Source: an uncultured Alphaproteobacteria bacterium (GTDB lineage: Bacteria > Pseudomonadota > Alphaproteobacteria > HIMB59). Taken from it: 64,000 nt of DNA. The stretch lies in assembly GCA_902574995.1 (NCBI GenBank), contig CACGPP010000005.1, positions 32,980-96,979 on the forward strand, written 5' to 3'. Below are positions 47,008-56,112 of this stretch, piece after piece (position 1 is the stretch's first letter; every line of letters starts with the position of its first letter). The notes beneath the pieces were generated by a model that ran no database searches, was not told the DNA's origin, and saw only the letters and a list, made by a program, of their open reading frames with translations. Position numbers and translations under genes: made by a program.

Positions 47008-47316
47008 CTAATGTGTCCAGGAAGTTTTTCTATTATTTGAAAAATTACTGGCATAACTCTTTGGTTTTACTGGTTTATAGGTTTGATCAACGACTTTGTA
47101 TTGATATGAGTTCTTTTGACACCACAAGATAGCATCATCTAAGCTGTCAAAGTTTAATTTTAGTTGTTTAGTTGTGTTTTTTGAGCTATTCCAGCCCATT
47201 AATACATCCTTTTGGAGACTAGGATCAAACTCAAACTCGATAATCCACATCTTTGTTTTTTTTAAGCCTGATTGCATATTAGTTTTTGAAGGACGCTTAA
47301 TTGTTACTTTTTTCAT
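47008..47316 (-). CDS. complex I NDUFS4-like accessory protein (ETC_C1 family)
   Basis: This 102-residue protein matches the 'ETC complex I subunit conserved region' family, the alphaproteobacterial homologue of mitochondrial NDUFS4. It has 'MWIIEFEFDP', 'DVLMGWNSSKNTTKQLKLNFDSLDDAILWCQKN' and a C-terminal 'KSYASNFSNNRKTSWTH'. It is expected to bind the peripheral arm of NADH dehydrogenase. In many alphaproteobacteria it is a stand-alone gene next to a tRNA, as here, where tRNA-Pro lies 8 bases upstream on the same strand. It is a good marker for an alphaproteobacterial origin. Confidence 0.9.
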   Translation of the reverse strand: MKKVTIKRPSKTNMQSGLKKTKMWIIEFEFDPSLQKDVLMGWNSSKNTTKQLKLNFDSLDDAILWCQKNSYQYKVVDQTYKPVKPKSYASNFSNNRKTSWTH

Positions 47317-47324
47317 TTTATATT

Positions 47325-47401
<77 letters not shown>

Positions 47402-47453
47402 AGTATTGAATATATATACTTTTGTCTTATAAATAGTCAAACAGTTAAATCTC

Positions 47454-48029
47454 ATGCAAAAAGTTACTAAAATAAAAAAATTACTTATATCAAACAGCTT
47501 CTTCAAGTTTTGGAAATATCAATTTTTAGTTCGTAGTTATAACAAGAAAATAAAACCTTATAAGATTTTTAGAGAAATATTAAATGTTGGAGATGTCGTT
47601 TTTGCTCTTTGTTTTAGTCCTGAGGAGAAAAAGTTTTATCTGATCAAGCAATTTAGACCTTTTTACTTTGTCAGAAATAAAACATTAAAATATGAAATTG
47701 TAGGAGGATTAGTAGACAAAGGTGAGTCACTAATTACTGCTTTAAAAAGAGAAATCAAAGAAGAAATAGGAGTCAATACAAAAAAAATTATAAAATTAAC
47801 TACCTACTGCCCAGTTCCAGGATACTCTGATGAAATAGTTCATGTTTATTATGCAGAGGTAGAAAAAATAAAGCTAAAAAATTTCTATAATAGAAATGAA
47901 AATGAGGAAATTAAAATTTTTAAATTGAGTCTTAATGAATTAAAAAAAATAAATGAGAGTAGATCTATAGAAAACGTCTTAACAAAAATTTCTATTTATG
48001 AATATTTTAAAAAATTTAAAAAGAGTTAA
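47454..48029 (+). CDS. NUDIX hydrolase, ADP-ribose pyrophosphatase-like
   Basis: The 191-residue protein carries a complete Nudix box, 'GGLVDKGESLITALKREIKEEIGV' (G-x5-E-x7-REUxEExGU), at about residues 82-105. 'FYLIKQFRPFYFVRNKTLKYEIVGG' precedes it, and 'YCPVPGYSDEIVHVYYAE' follows. The RP motif and the proline-rich loop downstream suggest an ADP-ribose or nucleoside-diphosphate sugar pyrophosphatase. It is an isolated plus-strand gene between tRNA-Pro (divergent) and serA, which it meets tail to tail with a 14-base overlap. Confidence 0.88.
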   Translation: MQKVTKIKKLLISNSFFKFWKYQFLVRSYNKKIKPYKIFREILNVGDVVFALCFSPEEKKFYLIKQFRPFYFVRNKTLKYEIVGGLVDKGESLITALKREIKEEIGVNTKKIIKLTTYCPVPGYSDEIVHVYYAEVEKIKLKNFYNRNENEEIKIFKLSLNELKKINESRSIENVLTKISIYEYFKKFKKS

Positions 48030-48957
48030 CGTTATTTATAATCTTGTTTTCTTTTAAAAAATCAGCAACTTGATTTGCTACATCAATTGCCACATTAGAT
48101 TGCGCCTCTTTTGAGGAAGCTCCTAAGTGAGGTGTAAGAAGTAAATTTTTTGTTCCAAACATTACATTGTCTGTTGCAGGTTCATTTTCATAAACATCAA
48201 TTGCAGCACCTGCAATAATTTCATTATTGAGTGCATCTTTTAAATCAGTTTCATTAATCAGACCGCCCCTAGCACAATTAATAATCACTGATGTGGGTTT
48301 CATTGTTGATAATGTTTCTTTGTTAATCATATATTTTGTTTCATCATTCAATTTTGTATGAAGAGTAATGATATCAGCTTCCTTAATTAAATCTTCTGTC
48401 GAGACCTTTTTAACATTAAATTTTGATAAATCATCATCGCTTGCTGATTTAGAATTAGTAATAATTTTCATTCCAATTGTTGAGCATATTTCTGCAACTC
48501 TTTGGCCTATGTTGCCATAGCCTACTATTCCAAGCACTTTTCCTTTTAACTCAGTACCAAGAAATTTAGGTTTTTCCCATTTTCCTTGATGAGTTGAGTC
48601 ATTAGCTAGATGAATATTTCTCATAATTGAAAACATTAAACCGACACTTAACTCAGCTGTTGCCTCTAGATTTCCCAGAGGTGTATTCATCACTAGAATT
48701 CGATTTTTTGTTGCTTGATCAAGGTCAACATTATCGACACCAACTCCCGCTCTACCAATAACTTTAAGGTTCTTACAGTTAGAGAGTATATCTGAGGTTA
48801 GTTTAGTTGCAGATCTGATTAAGATGCCATCATATTGATCAATCACACCTTTAAGTTCCTCAGGAGACATCCCGGTTTTAATATCATAATCAATTTGTTT
48901 TGACTTTAAGACATCTTCTACCTTGTCACTCATCTTATCAGAAATTAAAATCTTCAT
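48016..48957 (-). CDS. serA: D-3-phosphoglycerate dehydrogenase, short form
   Basis: SerA oxidises 3-phosphoglycerate to phosphohydroxypyruvate with NAD. The 313-residue protein has the substrate-binding lid, the Rossmann loop 'GIVGYGNIGQRVAE' near residue 146, and the catalytic Arg-Glu-His residues ('NCARGGLINETDL', 'ENEPA', 'LTPHLGASSKEA'). It ends right after the catalytic domain, lacking the ACT and intervening domains of the ~525-residue type common in Alphaproteobacteria, so serine feedback through those domains is not expected. The serC stop coincides with its start. Another 2-hydroxyacid dehydrogenase activity is possible, but the serC neighbour supports SerA. Confidence 0.88.
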   Translation of the reverse strand: MKILISDKMSDKVEDVLKSKQIDYDIKTGMSPEELKGVIDQYDGILIRSATKLTSDILSNCKNLKVIGRAGVGVDNVDLDQATKNRILVMNTPLGNLEATAELSVGLMFSIMRNIHLANDSTHQGKWEKPKFLGTELKGKVLGIVGYGNIGQRVAEICSTIGMKIITNSKSASDDDLSKFNVKKVSTEDLIKEADIITLHTKLNDETKYMINKETLSTMKPTSVIINCARGGLINETDLKDALNNEIIAGAAIDVYENEPATDNVMFGTKNLLLTPHLGASSKEAQSNVAIDVANQVADFLKENKIINNVNSF

Positions 48958-50117
48958 TATTTATACCTTCCCATTGTTTCAAAAAAAGACCATTCGATCC
49001 ACGGTAGAACTTTTTCAATGTCAGAGGCTTCAACAGTTGCACCTCCCCAAATTCTTATACCTGCTGGTGCATCTTTATATGCATTTATATCGTACCCAGC
49101 CTCCTCTTTCTCTAATGTAGAGCATATTTCTTTTACAAGTTTTTTTTGATTATCATCATCTAAAGCTACAAAGTCAGGATGTGTAAACTTAAAACATATA
49201 CTTGTTGAAGAATATGTATTTGGGTCAACAGCTAAAAATTCAACCCAATCTCTCTGATCAATCCATTCCTTAATGACTTGAAGATTTTTTTTTGATCTAG
49301 ATATTAATTCTTTTTGACCACCTATTTCAATACACCAATTCAATGCGTCCAATGCATCCTCCGCGGCGAGCAAGGAGGGAGTATTTATAGTAGCTCCTTC
49401 AAAAATTTCTCTGGAAAACTTCTTATTTTTAGCTAATTGAAAAATTTTAGGCATTGGCCAAGATGGCTCATAAGTCTCAAGTCTTTCAACTGCTCTTGGT
49501 GATAAGGCAATCATACCATGTGCAGCCTCTCCTCCCAAAACTTTTTGCCATGACCAAGTCACAACATCTAGTTTTTTAAAGTCCATATCCATAGCAAAAA
49601 CTGCTGAAGTGGCATCACAAATAGATAGACCTAGTCTATTATCTGGTATCCAATCTGCATTAGGGATACATACACCTGAAGTAGTGCCATTCCATGTAAA
49701 AACAACATCTTTATCAAAATTTACTTTTGACAAATCAGGAAGTTCACCATAGTTATCAGTTTTATGAACTGTTACATTGCCTAATTTTAATTGTTTTGTA
49801 ATATCTTTTACCCATGTTAATCCAAAAGTCTCCCAACCACATACTTCTACATCTTTTAGACCAAGAAGGCTCCACATAGCCATTTCTATTGCACCAGTAT
49901 CAGAGGCAGGCACAATACCTACTAAATAATCATCTGGTAATTCTAAAACTTGCTTCGATTTAACAATTACTTCATTGAGTTTTGCCTTACCACTTTTTGC
50001 TCTATGCGATCTACCTAAAACGGCATCATTTAAAACTTCTAATTTCCATCCAGGTCTTTTGGAACAAGGTCCTGAGGAAAAGAATGGATGATTTGGTTTA
50101 ATGGTAGGTTTTTGCAT
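48957..50117 (-). CDS. serC: phosphoserine aminotransferase
   Basis: SerC converts 3-phosphohydroxypyruvate to phosphoserine. The 386-residue fold-type I PLP enzyme starts '[22 protein letters not shown]', characteristic of the alphaproteobacterial/archaeal SerC group. It has '[16 protein letters not shown]', '[17 protein letters not shown]', '[35 protein letters not shown]' with the Schiff-base lysine in 'WSWQKVLGG', and a C-terminal '[11 protein letters not shown]'. A strong AAGGAGAG ribosome binding site precedes it. It lies 29 bases after the DUF1015 gene and is coupled to serA. Confidence 0.93.
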   Translation of the reverse strand: MQKPTIKPNHPFFSSGPCSKRPGWKLEVLNDAVLGRSHRAKSGKAKLNEVIVKSKQVLELPDDYLVGIVPASDTGAIEMAMWSLLGLKDVEVCGWETFGLTWVKDITKQLKLGNVTVHKTDNYGELPDLSKVNFDKDVVFTWNGTTSGVCIPNADWIPDNRLGLSICDATSAVFAMDMDFKKLDVVTWSWQKVLGGEAAHGMIALSPRAVERLETYEPSWPMPKIFQLAKNKKFSREIFEGATINTPSLLAAEDALDALNWCIEIGGQKELISRSKKNLQVIKEWIDQRDWVEFLAVDPNTYSSTSICFKFTHPDFVALDDDNQKKLVKEICSTLEKEEAGYDINAYKDAPAGIRIWGGATVEASDIEKVLPWIEWSFFETMGRYK

Positions 50118-50146
50118 AATTAATATCTCTCCTTAGTGTTTATGAA

Positions 50147-51289
50147 CTATTCAATAATTTTGTAAAAAAATAAACCATCTAGTGGTTTAGGTTCGAACCA
50201 AGTAGCTTTAGGTGGCATAAATTTTAAATTTCTAGAGTATTCTATGACTAAATCCATACTTACTGGTCTCATTAATGTCGATAAATCTGTTATACCCGTA
50301 TCAACTTGATTAATCAAATAATCTGTGCCTAATGAGGGTGGGACGAATTCGACCCTTTGATCATTAGTCTCGTCCTGAATTTTCAAAATTTCTTTCAAAA
50401 CAAACTCACCAAAATCAATGCAGTCTGCGCCATTTGTAGAAAAATCGTTTTTTAAGTCTATTTTAAAATACTTACCTTGATAGTAGATAACGAAGAAACG
50501 GTCTATCTTTTCATGATATTTTAGCTCTTCAACATGGAAATATTTTTTCAAGTCAGTCACAAACGAATCTTTATTGTAGGTATCAGGGAATTTAATACTT
50601 CTATTATATGCTAGGTTTAAGCATTTAGATTTTGGAAAAACAATAGATAGAAATTTAGTTTCTTTATCAACATCTAATTGAGCAAAACCCTCTATTCTAT
50701 GATGGCCATCTGCAACAAAAAGTTCCTTAAAATTTATACCAGTGAAATCAGTTTTAGTTTTATATATTGAGTGAGTATATTTTCCAGATTTAAACTTTAT
50801 TAATGGTTTTTTGTCGTGATGAATATCAAGATTTAAATCTATATTTTCATCATCATAAAATAGGTAGATGGGACATAATTGGAATTTTACTTTAGATAAT
50901 TGATCAGCTCTTTCTTTACCTTTGCTTACTAAAATTTTTTCATGAGGCTTTATATTTCTATTTATGTAGTCTTGTATATTTAACAGAGAAATTAATCCTG
51001 TTTGAGTATGACCATCAGAGTCAATTCTGTATAAAAAATATTCACTGTCTGATTTGTATATAATTTTTTCATCAATAAGTCTCTGGTAATACTGCTTTGA
51101 TAAATTAAAAAATTCTTCATCAGAAAGTTTCTTATTAAAATAAATATCTGGTCTCAGAATTTGCAAAAGATTGAGCTTATGAACCTGATCAGAAGTAAAA
51201 TTGTAATCAATAATATCTGTACTTGGTGAAATAATTGATTGTAAATATTTATTGTTAAGTACATAAGTATTTGGTAATAATGGCTTCAT
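50147..51289 (-). CDS. DUF1015-family protein, probably linked to serine metabolism
   Basis: The 380-residue protein is recognisable as DUF1015 by its order of motifs: 'LKPLLPNTYVLN'-like start, 'YLYRIDSDGHTQTGLISLLNIQDY', 'IKPHEKILVSKGKERADQL' and the ParB/SerK-like 'LFVADGHHRIEGFAQL' near residue 190. Related ParB-fold proteins such as SerK and SbnI phosphorylate free serine through a similar Asp-Gly-His-His-Arg motif. DUF1015 genes often sit beside serA in other bacteria. It is the first gene of the DUF1015-serC-serA run, and no serB is in the window. A serine-phosphate role is suggested but not established. Confidence 0.75.
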   Translation of the reverse strand: MKPLLPNTYVLNNKYLQSIISPSTDIIDYNFTSDQVHKLNLLQILRPDIYFNKKLSDEEFFNLSKQYYQRLIDEKIIYKSDSEYFLYRIDSDGHTQTGLISLLNIQDYINRNIKPHEKILVSKGKERADQLSKVKFQLCPIYLFYDDENIDLNLDIHHDKKPLIKFKSGKYTHSIYKTKTDFTGINFKELFVADGHHRIEGFAQLDVDKETKFLSIVFPKSKCLNLAYNRSIKFPDTYNKDSFVTDLKKYFHVEELKYHEKIDRFFVIYYQGKYFKIDLKNDFSTNGADCIDFGEFVLKEILKIQDETNDQRVEFVPPSLGTDYLINQVDTGITDLSTLMRPVSMDLVIEYSRNLKFMPPKATWFEPKPLDGLFFYKIIE

Positions 51290-51381
51290 TTATGAAAAGA
51301 GACAAAGCTCCATATTATTTTGCATTGTTAATAGCTTTGATAATCTTTTTATATGGGATACTTTCAGTATTAATTAATTAA
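51280..51381 (+). CDS. 33-codon single-pass membrane microprotein
   Basis: This ORF is too short for the track. From the ATG at 51280 it encodes 33 residues (29 from the alternative ATG at 51292): a short polar, positively charged N-terminus ('MKRDKAPYY') and one membrane helix ('FALLIALIIFLYGILSVLI'), then TAA. The positive-inside charge pattern fits a helix with a cytosolic N-terminus. It fills exactly the gap between the divergent DUF1015 gene and the convergent small gene at 51378. No clear ribosome binding site is visible for either ATG, which keeps confidence moderate. Confidence 0.45.
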   Translation: MASFMKRDKAPYYFALLIALIIFLYGILSVLIN

Positions 51382-51680
51382 TCCTTTTTGTTTGTTGTAT
51401 TTGGAAGGTTCTTTTCTTTATACCAAGAGGATTTATCTGGTATGTTTCCATCCCATAAATAACTTTCATAATCAAATTTTGGCATACCTTTGTCTGATCT
51501 CTCATAGTAGAGCCCAAACTCTCTGCAATATTCTGATAATTGATCAGCTTCAATTTCTAGTATATTTAATTTTTCCCATTTTTTTGATGATACAACCCAT
51601 TTAAAACCCTTAGATTTTAACCAATCCTTGTGATAATAGGTTTCGGAACCTGAAACCGCGAATGTTATATTTTCACTCAT
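51378..51680 (-). CDS. small hypothetical protein
   Basis: I use the ATG at 51680, which is preceded by GAGG in 'AGAGGTTTTTTATG', instead of the track start at 51737. This gives 100 residues starting 'MSENITFAVSGSETYYH'. The segment 'WLKSKGFKWVVSSKKWEKLN' has the K-x-x-GF-x-W...K-x-W pattern seen in small nucleic-acid-associated or phage-type domains, but I cannot name a family. The C-terminus is rich in Trp, Tyr and Lys. It overlaps the upstream oxidoreductase-like gene by 8 bases and meets the microprotein tail to tail. Confidence 0.65.
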   Translation of the reverse strand: MSENITFAVSGSETYYHKDWLKSKGFKWVVSSKKWEKLNILEIEADQLSEYCREFGLYYERSDKGMPKFDYESYLWDGNIPDKSSWYKEKNLPNTTNKKD

Positions 51681-52500
51681 AAAAAACCTCTTGAAACAAT
51701 TTGTACGGATAATATGTAAAAATAGATAAGTTTTCAAAAGATTTTTTTGAATTTATAAAAAAATTTAGATCTTTGTAGTTATAAATAGGTTTATTAAGCT
51801 TAATTTGCTTCTCTTTAACTGTATTGGTTAAATTTTTATCAAAATTGCTAGTTAATATTACATTAATTTTTAACTTTTGATCTATCTCAATATTACACTT
51901 AAGATGTGTTAATTTATTGGTTAACTTATCAAGAGCACTTTCAATTTTAAAAATCGATATTTTTTTTTCACGATACTTATAAATTAAGTAAAAAAGCTCT
52001 GGGCATAATTCAAATAAAACATCTTTTCTATTTAAACTATTCTCAAGTTTATTTAGATCTTGGAAAGATTTTGTAAAAGAAATAATATTTTTTTTAATCG
52101 AACATAAATATAGCTTTTTTATATTTACTTCATCTATTAAAAAAAGATTATTAATCAAATTTGTGTTTATCAATCTATTGAAATAAATTAAATCATTTGA
52201 ATTAGTAATAATCGGGTAATCGGTTATAACTTTAATATTATTTTTTAGACAAAGATAAATATATTCAAATTTAATACCTGGGGGCAAAAAATTTAAAATA
52301 AAATCAACATTTTTGTCATTTATAAGATCTTCATATGAACCATAATATTTGTTGATATTGTTAGCATCTGCAAATTTCTGTGCTACTTCGATACTCCTTG
52401 AACTATTTGCATATAAATTTAGTTTTATAGATAAGTTATTATCTTTGACAAAATCAATTGATTTTTGATCTGAACTCAAAATGGCTAAATTGCTTTTCAT
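51673..52500 (-). CDS. Gfo/Idh/MocA-like oxidoreductase, divergent
   Basis: The internal ATG at 52500 ('MKSNLAILSSDQ') is preferred to the track start at 52581. The longer form would overlap the start of gpt, and its extra 27 codons look unrelated. The 275-residue product has a weak Rossmann pattern and a typical second-half signature: 'ANNINKYYGSYEDLINDKNVDFILNFLPP...YIYLCLKNNIKVITDYP', where Gfo/Idh/MocA proteins have 'Y.dyeeLL.d..iDaV.i.tP...H......al..gkhv..EKP'. The catalytic Lys-Pro of 'EKP' is 'DYP', and the C-terminal sheet region is very AT-biased. It may be a non-catalytic or decaying member. Confidence in function is low. Confidence 0.5.
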   Translation of the reverse strand: MKSNLAILSSDQKSIDFVKDNNLSIKLNLYANSSRSIEVAQKFADANNINKYYGSYEDLINDKNVDFILNFLPPGIKFEYIYLCLKNNIKVITDYPIITNSNDLIYFNRLINTNLINNLFLIDEVNIKKLYLCSIKKNIISFTKSFQDLNKLENSLNRKDVLFELCPELFYLIYKYREKKISIFKIESALDKLTNKLTHLKCNIEIDQKLKINVILTSNFDKNLTNTVKEKQIKLNKPIYNYKDLNFFINSKKSFENLSIFTYYPYKLFQEVFYE

Positions 52501-52523
52501 TTTAATTTTATTATAATCCTTGA

Positions 52524-52949
52524 ATGAAACAGGTTTTTTTAAGCTATCACGATATACATACTGATTGTATAAAATTAGCAAAATTAATAAAAAAAAAATA
52601 TAAACCTAAAAAACTAATTCTCATATCTAGGGGTGGCCTCATACCAGGGTCTATTATTGCTAATTATTTAGGAATTCAGGATATTGATGTTATTGCTCTT
52701 AAAACTTACTCAGACAGAAGAAAAAATAATGATATTAGGATTTTTAAAAGAATTAAGTCTGAGAAAAAACTGGTTGTAATTGATGATTTAGTTGACAGCG
52801 GTGACACAGCAAAAATAGTTAAAGATATGATGCCAAATTCAAAGTTTGTTGTTTTATATGCTAAGACTTCAGGAAAAAAACAAGCCGATCTTCATTTATA
52901 TGATTTTAAAGATAAAGACTGGCTTGTTTTTCCTTGGGAACAGGATTAA
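52524..52949 (+). CDS. gpt: xanthine-guanine phosphoribosyltransferase-like
   Basis: The 141-residue protein matches Gpt in length and motif order. It has 'SYHDIHTDCIKLAKLI' at the N-terminus, 'LILISRGGLIPGSIIANYLG' (residues about 34-53) and the PRPP-binding loop 'VVIDDLVDSGDTAKIV'. The C-terminus 'WLVFPWEQD' is the typical Gpt ending. It converts guanine, xanthine and perhaps hypoxanthine to the monophosphates with PRPP. It meets the BMP-type nucleoside importer tail to tail within 14 bases. Its start is only 23 bases from the divergent oxidoreductase-like gene, so promoters must overlap the coding ends. Confidence 0.85.
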   Translation: MKQVFLSYHDIHTDCIKLAKLIKKKYKPKKLILISRGGLIPGSIIANYLGIQDIDVIALKTYSDRRKNNDIRIFKRIKSEKKLVVIDDLVDSGDTAKIVKDMMPNSKFVVLYAKTSGKKQADLHLYDFKDKDWLVFPWEQD

Positions 52950-52963
52950 ATATTTATTTTATT

Positions 52964-54034
52964 CTATTGAGGCACCTCTCCGTCTATACCTTGAACATAA
53001 AACATCATAGAGGCCAACATACCATCGTCAGCGACTTCGCCCTCTTTGACAACAAGTTCACCAGCTTGATTATAAATAGGACCTTCGAATGAATGAAGAG
53101 TTCCATTTTCAATTGCTGTTTCCATACTTTTTGCTTCCAAAATTAAGTCTAATGGTAAGAGTTTTGTGTTATAAGGTGACATTTCTACCATACCGTCCTT
53201 AAACCCCTGCCATGTATCTTCGGAAGACCATGTGCCATCAACAACCGCTTGCGCTTTTGCAGCATAGTAAGGTCCCCAGATATCCTCAATCGAAGTCATA
53301 TGAGAATTTGGGCAGAATGCTTCTTGATTTGAGGCTTGACCAAAAGCAAGTACTCCAGCTTTTTCGGCAGCTTGGCACGGTGCATATGAGTCAGTATGTT
53401 GAACTATTATATCTGCACCTTGGTTTATCAAAGTGTTCGCTGCATCAGCCTCTTTTCCAGGATCATACCAAGAATAATTCCAAATAATTTTAATTTTTAC
53501 ATCAGGATTGACTTTAGAGGCAGCTAAATAAAATGCATTAATTCCTCTTATAACCTCTGGTATGGGAAAAGAAACTATATATCCAATAGTATTAGTCTTA
53601 GTCATTTTACCAGCAATGTGTCCAATAATAGTTCTACCCTCGTAAAATCTTGCAGAATATGTTGAAACATTATCCATTCTCTTAAACCCAGTAGCGTGCT
53701 CAAATTTGACATCTGGAAACTCTTTAGCTACCTCAAGAGTTTGATCCATGTAATTGAAAGACGTTGTGAAAATTAGATCATGACCTGATGCGGCTAATTT
53801 TCTAATAGCTCTGACTGCATCAGCATTTTCAGGGACATTTTCTATGTAAGTTGTTGAAATTGAGTCTCCTAGCGCATTTTCCATGTAAATTCTGCCTTGA
53901 TCATGCATGTATGTCCATCCGTGATCACCTGGAGGTCCAATATATATAAAGCCAATTTTCTTTTGATCAGCGTGAACTGCAGATACAGAAATTACAGCTA
54001 AAAATGAGAGAATAGTGAGTATTTTTCTTAACAT
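52964..54034 (-). CDS. BMP-family ABC transporter substrate-binding protein (purine nucleoside type)
   Basis: The 356-residue protein has a signal peptide ('LTILSFLAVISVSAVHA') and the PnrA/Med/BMP fold. Landmarks are 'IGFIYIGPPGDHGWTYMHDQGR', 'DLIFTTSFNYMDQTLEVAKEFPDVKFEHATG', 'GYIVSFPIPEVIRGINAFYLAA' and 'QGADIIVQHTDSYAPCQAAEKAGVLAFGQASN'. BMP proteins bind purine nucleosides or related compounds, and the nearby permeases, dual ATPase and gpt support purine uptake and salvage. A 150-base AT-rich gap separates it from the permeases, so it likely also has its own promoter. No terminator was found there. Confidence 0.9.
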   Translation of the reverse strand: MLRKILTILSFLAVISVSAVHADQKKIGFIYIGPPGDHGWTYMHDQGRIYMENALGDSISTTYIENVPENADAVRAIRKLAASGHDLIFTTSFNYMDQTLEVAKEFPDVKFEHATGFKRMDNVSTYSARFYEGRTIIGHIAGKMTKTNTIGYIVSFPIPEVIRGINAFYLAASKVNPDVKIKIIWNYSWYDPGKEADAANTLINQGADIIVQHTDSYAPCQAAEKAGVLAFGQASNQEAFCPNSHMTSIEDIWGPYYAAKAQAVVDGTWSSEDTWQGFKDGMVEMSPYNTKLLPLDLILEAKSMETAIENGTLHSFEGPIYNQAGELVVKEGEVADDGMLASMMFYVQGIDGEVPQ

Positions 54035-54184
54035 ATTTAAATCCTATCTTTTAAAAATTAATAAAATTTATTATAGAGCTAATTTCATTAATAAATAATG
54101 AATCTAGTTAATAATAAATATGTTATTAATTTATAACAAAAAAGAAATAGATGCCCTTTATATGAAAAAAAATAAGTGGATAAC

Positions 54185-55054
54185 CTATTGATTTTTTTCA
54201 AAAGGTATATTTAAAGATGATGGCGCACTAAGTTTAAGTCTAAGTTTGTTGGATGAAATAAAAACTAACACAATAATCGTTGCCAAATATGGCATCATGT
54301 TAAAAAATTGACCTGGTAATTTAACACCTATGGCTTGTAAGTTCATTTGCATAATCGCAACGCCTCCAAAGATATAAGCACCAACTAATAACCTCCAAGG
54401 CTTCCACGTCGCAAAAACAACTAAAGCAAGAGCTATCCAACCCCTACCAGCAGTCATACCCTCTTGCCACATTGGGGCATAACATATTGAAATATAATAA
54501 CCTGCTAGAGAACTCATAACACCACCGAAAATAATAGTTAAATATCTTGTTTTTATAACATTATATCCCAAGGCGTATGCTGAGTTATGATTTTCACCAA
54601 CAGCTCTGACTATGAGGCCAGTTTTTGTTTTTGATAAAAAATAAGCAACAAAAAAAACTAACAAAAAAGATATCACTATGAAATAATAAGGATTTAATCC
54701 ATCTATGGGTGTTCCACCAAATTTTTTACCAAGCATTGCACTTAATCCAATACCAAAAATAGTTAATGCTAATCCAGTCGCTATTTGATTAGTCATAAGG
54801 TTTAACACTAGAAAAGCAAAAATTCCTGACAGAATTACTCCAGATATTATTGATAAAAATAAGGAATAAAAATAATTACCAGTTATTACTAAAGTAATAA
54901 ATCCTGTTACTGCTCCAACTAACATCAATCCCTCTAATCCGAGATTGAGGACGCCACTTTTTTCAGTAACCAACTCACCAATTCCAGCAAAAACAAGAGG
55001 CGTTGTCGATATTAAAACTATATTTAAGATGCCTATAATTAGCTCGATACTCAT
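54185..55054 (-). CDS. nucleoside-type ABC transporter permease (BMP system, second permease)
   Basis: The 289-residue inner-membrane protein has the NupC/YufQ-like pattern: 'TTPLVFAGIGELVTEKSGVLNLGLEGLMLVGA' at the N-terminus, 'AVGENHNSAYALGYNVIKTRYLTIIFGGVMSSLAG' (ATPase-docking loop) and 'GRGWIALALVVFATWKPWRLLVGAYIFGG'. It overlaps the first permease by 4 bases. These signatures are those of the permeases paired with BMP-type binding proteins rather than ribose permeases. Confidence 0.92.
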   Translation of the reverse strand: MSIELIIGILNIVLISTTPLVFAGIGELVTEKSGVLNLGLEGLMLVGAVTGFITLVITGNYFYSLFLSIISGVILSGIFAFLVLNLMTNQIATGLALTIFGIGLSAMLGKKFGGTPIDGLNPYYFIVISFLLVFFVAYFLSKTKTGLIVRAVGENHNSAYALGYNVIKTRYLTIIFGGVMSSLAGYYISICYAPMWQEGMTAGRGWIALALVVFATWKPWRLLVGAYIFGGVAIMQMNLQAIGVKLPGQFFNMMPYLATIIVLVFISSNKLRLKLSAPSSLNIPFEKNQ

Positions 55055-56112
55055 TTAATAAATACCTTATATTTATTTAAAAAATCTGTGCCTAACAAAA
55101 AGAATAGAACTAAACCCTGGAATACAAAACCTACTGCAGAAGGTATCTTAAGAAATAATTGTGCATCCTCAGCGCCTAAATATGTTAATGCAATTAGTAA
55201 GGAGGATAAAATTATACCAAAAGGATTCAATCTACCCAAAAATGCAACAATTATTGCAGTAAAACCATAATTAGGAGAAATATCTCTATACAATAAACCT
55301 ATAGGTCCTGAAACCTCAAATAGCCCAGCTAATCCTGCGCATGCTCCACTTATAATAAATGTATAAAAAATTAAATTTTTATATTTAAAACCAGCATATT
55401 GAGATGCTTTTGAACTCAAGCCAGTAACTTTCAGTTTAAATCCAAATAATGTTTTGTTGTAAATAATATAAGTTATCAAACAAATTATTAATGCAAAATA
55501 GACACCAATGTGAACACGAAGGCCATCAATTAATACAGGGAGTCTTCCAGCATCAGGAAAAGGCATTGATTTAGGCAAACCATATCCTGCAGGGTCTTTC
55601 CACGGACCAACAACAAAATAATCCAGAATATAAAGAGCCACATAGGTTAACATCAAACTAGTTAAAATTTCATTTGTATTAAATTTTGTTTTAAGAATAG
55701 CGGGTATAGTTGCCCAAAATGCTCCTCCTATAGCGCCAAATAAAATCATTAATGGAAGTAAAAAAAAACTTGTCGAGTCATTAAATAATAGTCCAATACC
55801 ACCGCCAAATATTGCTCCCATTGTTAATTGCCCCTCAGCTCCAATATTGTAAATATTGTTTTTGAAACAATAAGATAATCCTAAAGCAATAATTGCAAGT
55901 GGTGTAGCTTTTACAAATAATTCCGAAATACCGTAAGAATTTGAAATAGGGCTGATAAAAAAAATTTTAAAAGACTCAATAGGACTTAAATCCAAAATTA
56001 AAAAAATAAATGAGCCAAAAAATAAAGTTAAAGCTACTGCAACTAATGGTGACAAATAAAATATTAAATTTGAGTAATCTTCTCTTAATTGTACTCTAAT
56101 CAAAAAGACCAC
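55051..56112 (-). CDS. nucleoside-type ABC transporter permease (BMP system, first permease)
   Basis: The 353-residue protein has about nine hydrophobic segments and the YufP-type blocks 'ATPLAIIALGLSYCFKNNIYNIGAEGQLTMGAIFGGG', 'TNEILTSLMLTYVALYILDYFVVGPWKDPAG', 'GLSSKASQYAGFKYKNLIFYTFIISGACAGLAG' and 'YGFTAIIVAFLGRLNPFG'. It begins 17 bases inside the ATPase gene. The 'VGPWKDPAG' loop is a useful landmark of BMP-system permeases. Confidence 0.92.
   Translation of the reverse strand: MVFLIRVQLREDYSNLIFYLSPLVAVALTLFFGSFIFLILDLSPIESFKIFFISPISNSYGISELFVKATPLAIIALGLSYCFKNNIYNIGAEGQLTMGAIFGGGIGLLFNDSTSFFLLPLMILFGAIGGAFWATIPAILKTKFNTNEILTSLMLTYVALYILDYFVVGPWKDPAGYGLPKSMPFPDAGRLPVLIDGLRVHIGVYFALIICLITYIIYNKTLFGFKLKVTGLSSKASQYAGFKYKNLIFYTFIISGACAGLAGLFEVSGPIGLLYRDISPNYGFTAIIVAFLGRLNPFGIILSSLLIALTYLGAEDAQLFLKIPSAVGFVFQGLVLFFLLGTDFLNKYKVFIK

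Noticed and set aside
52501-52581. N-terminal extension of the oxidoreductase-like ORF in the track
   Set aside because: It overlaps the start of gpt on the other strand, and the internal ATG at 52500 gives a sensible N-terminus; 23 bases then separate the two genes.
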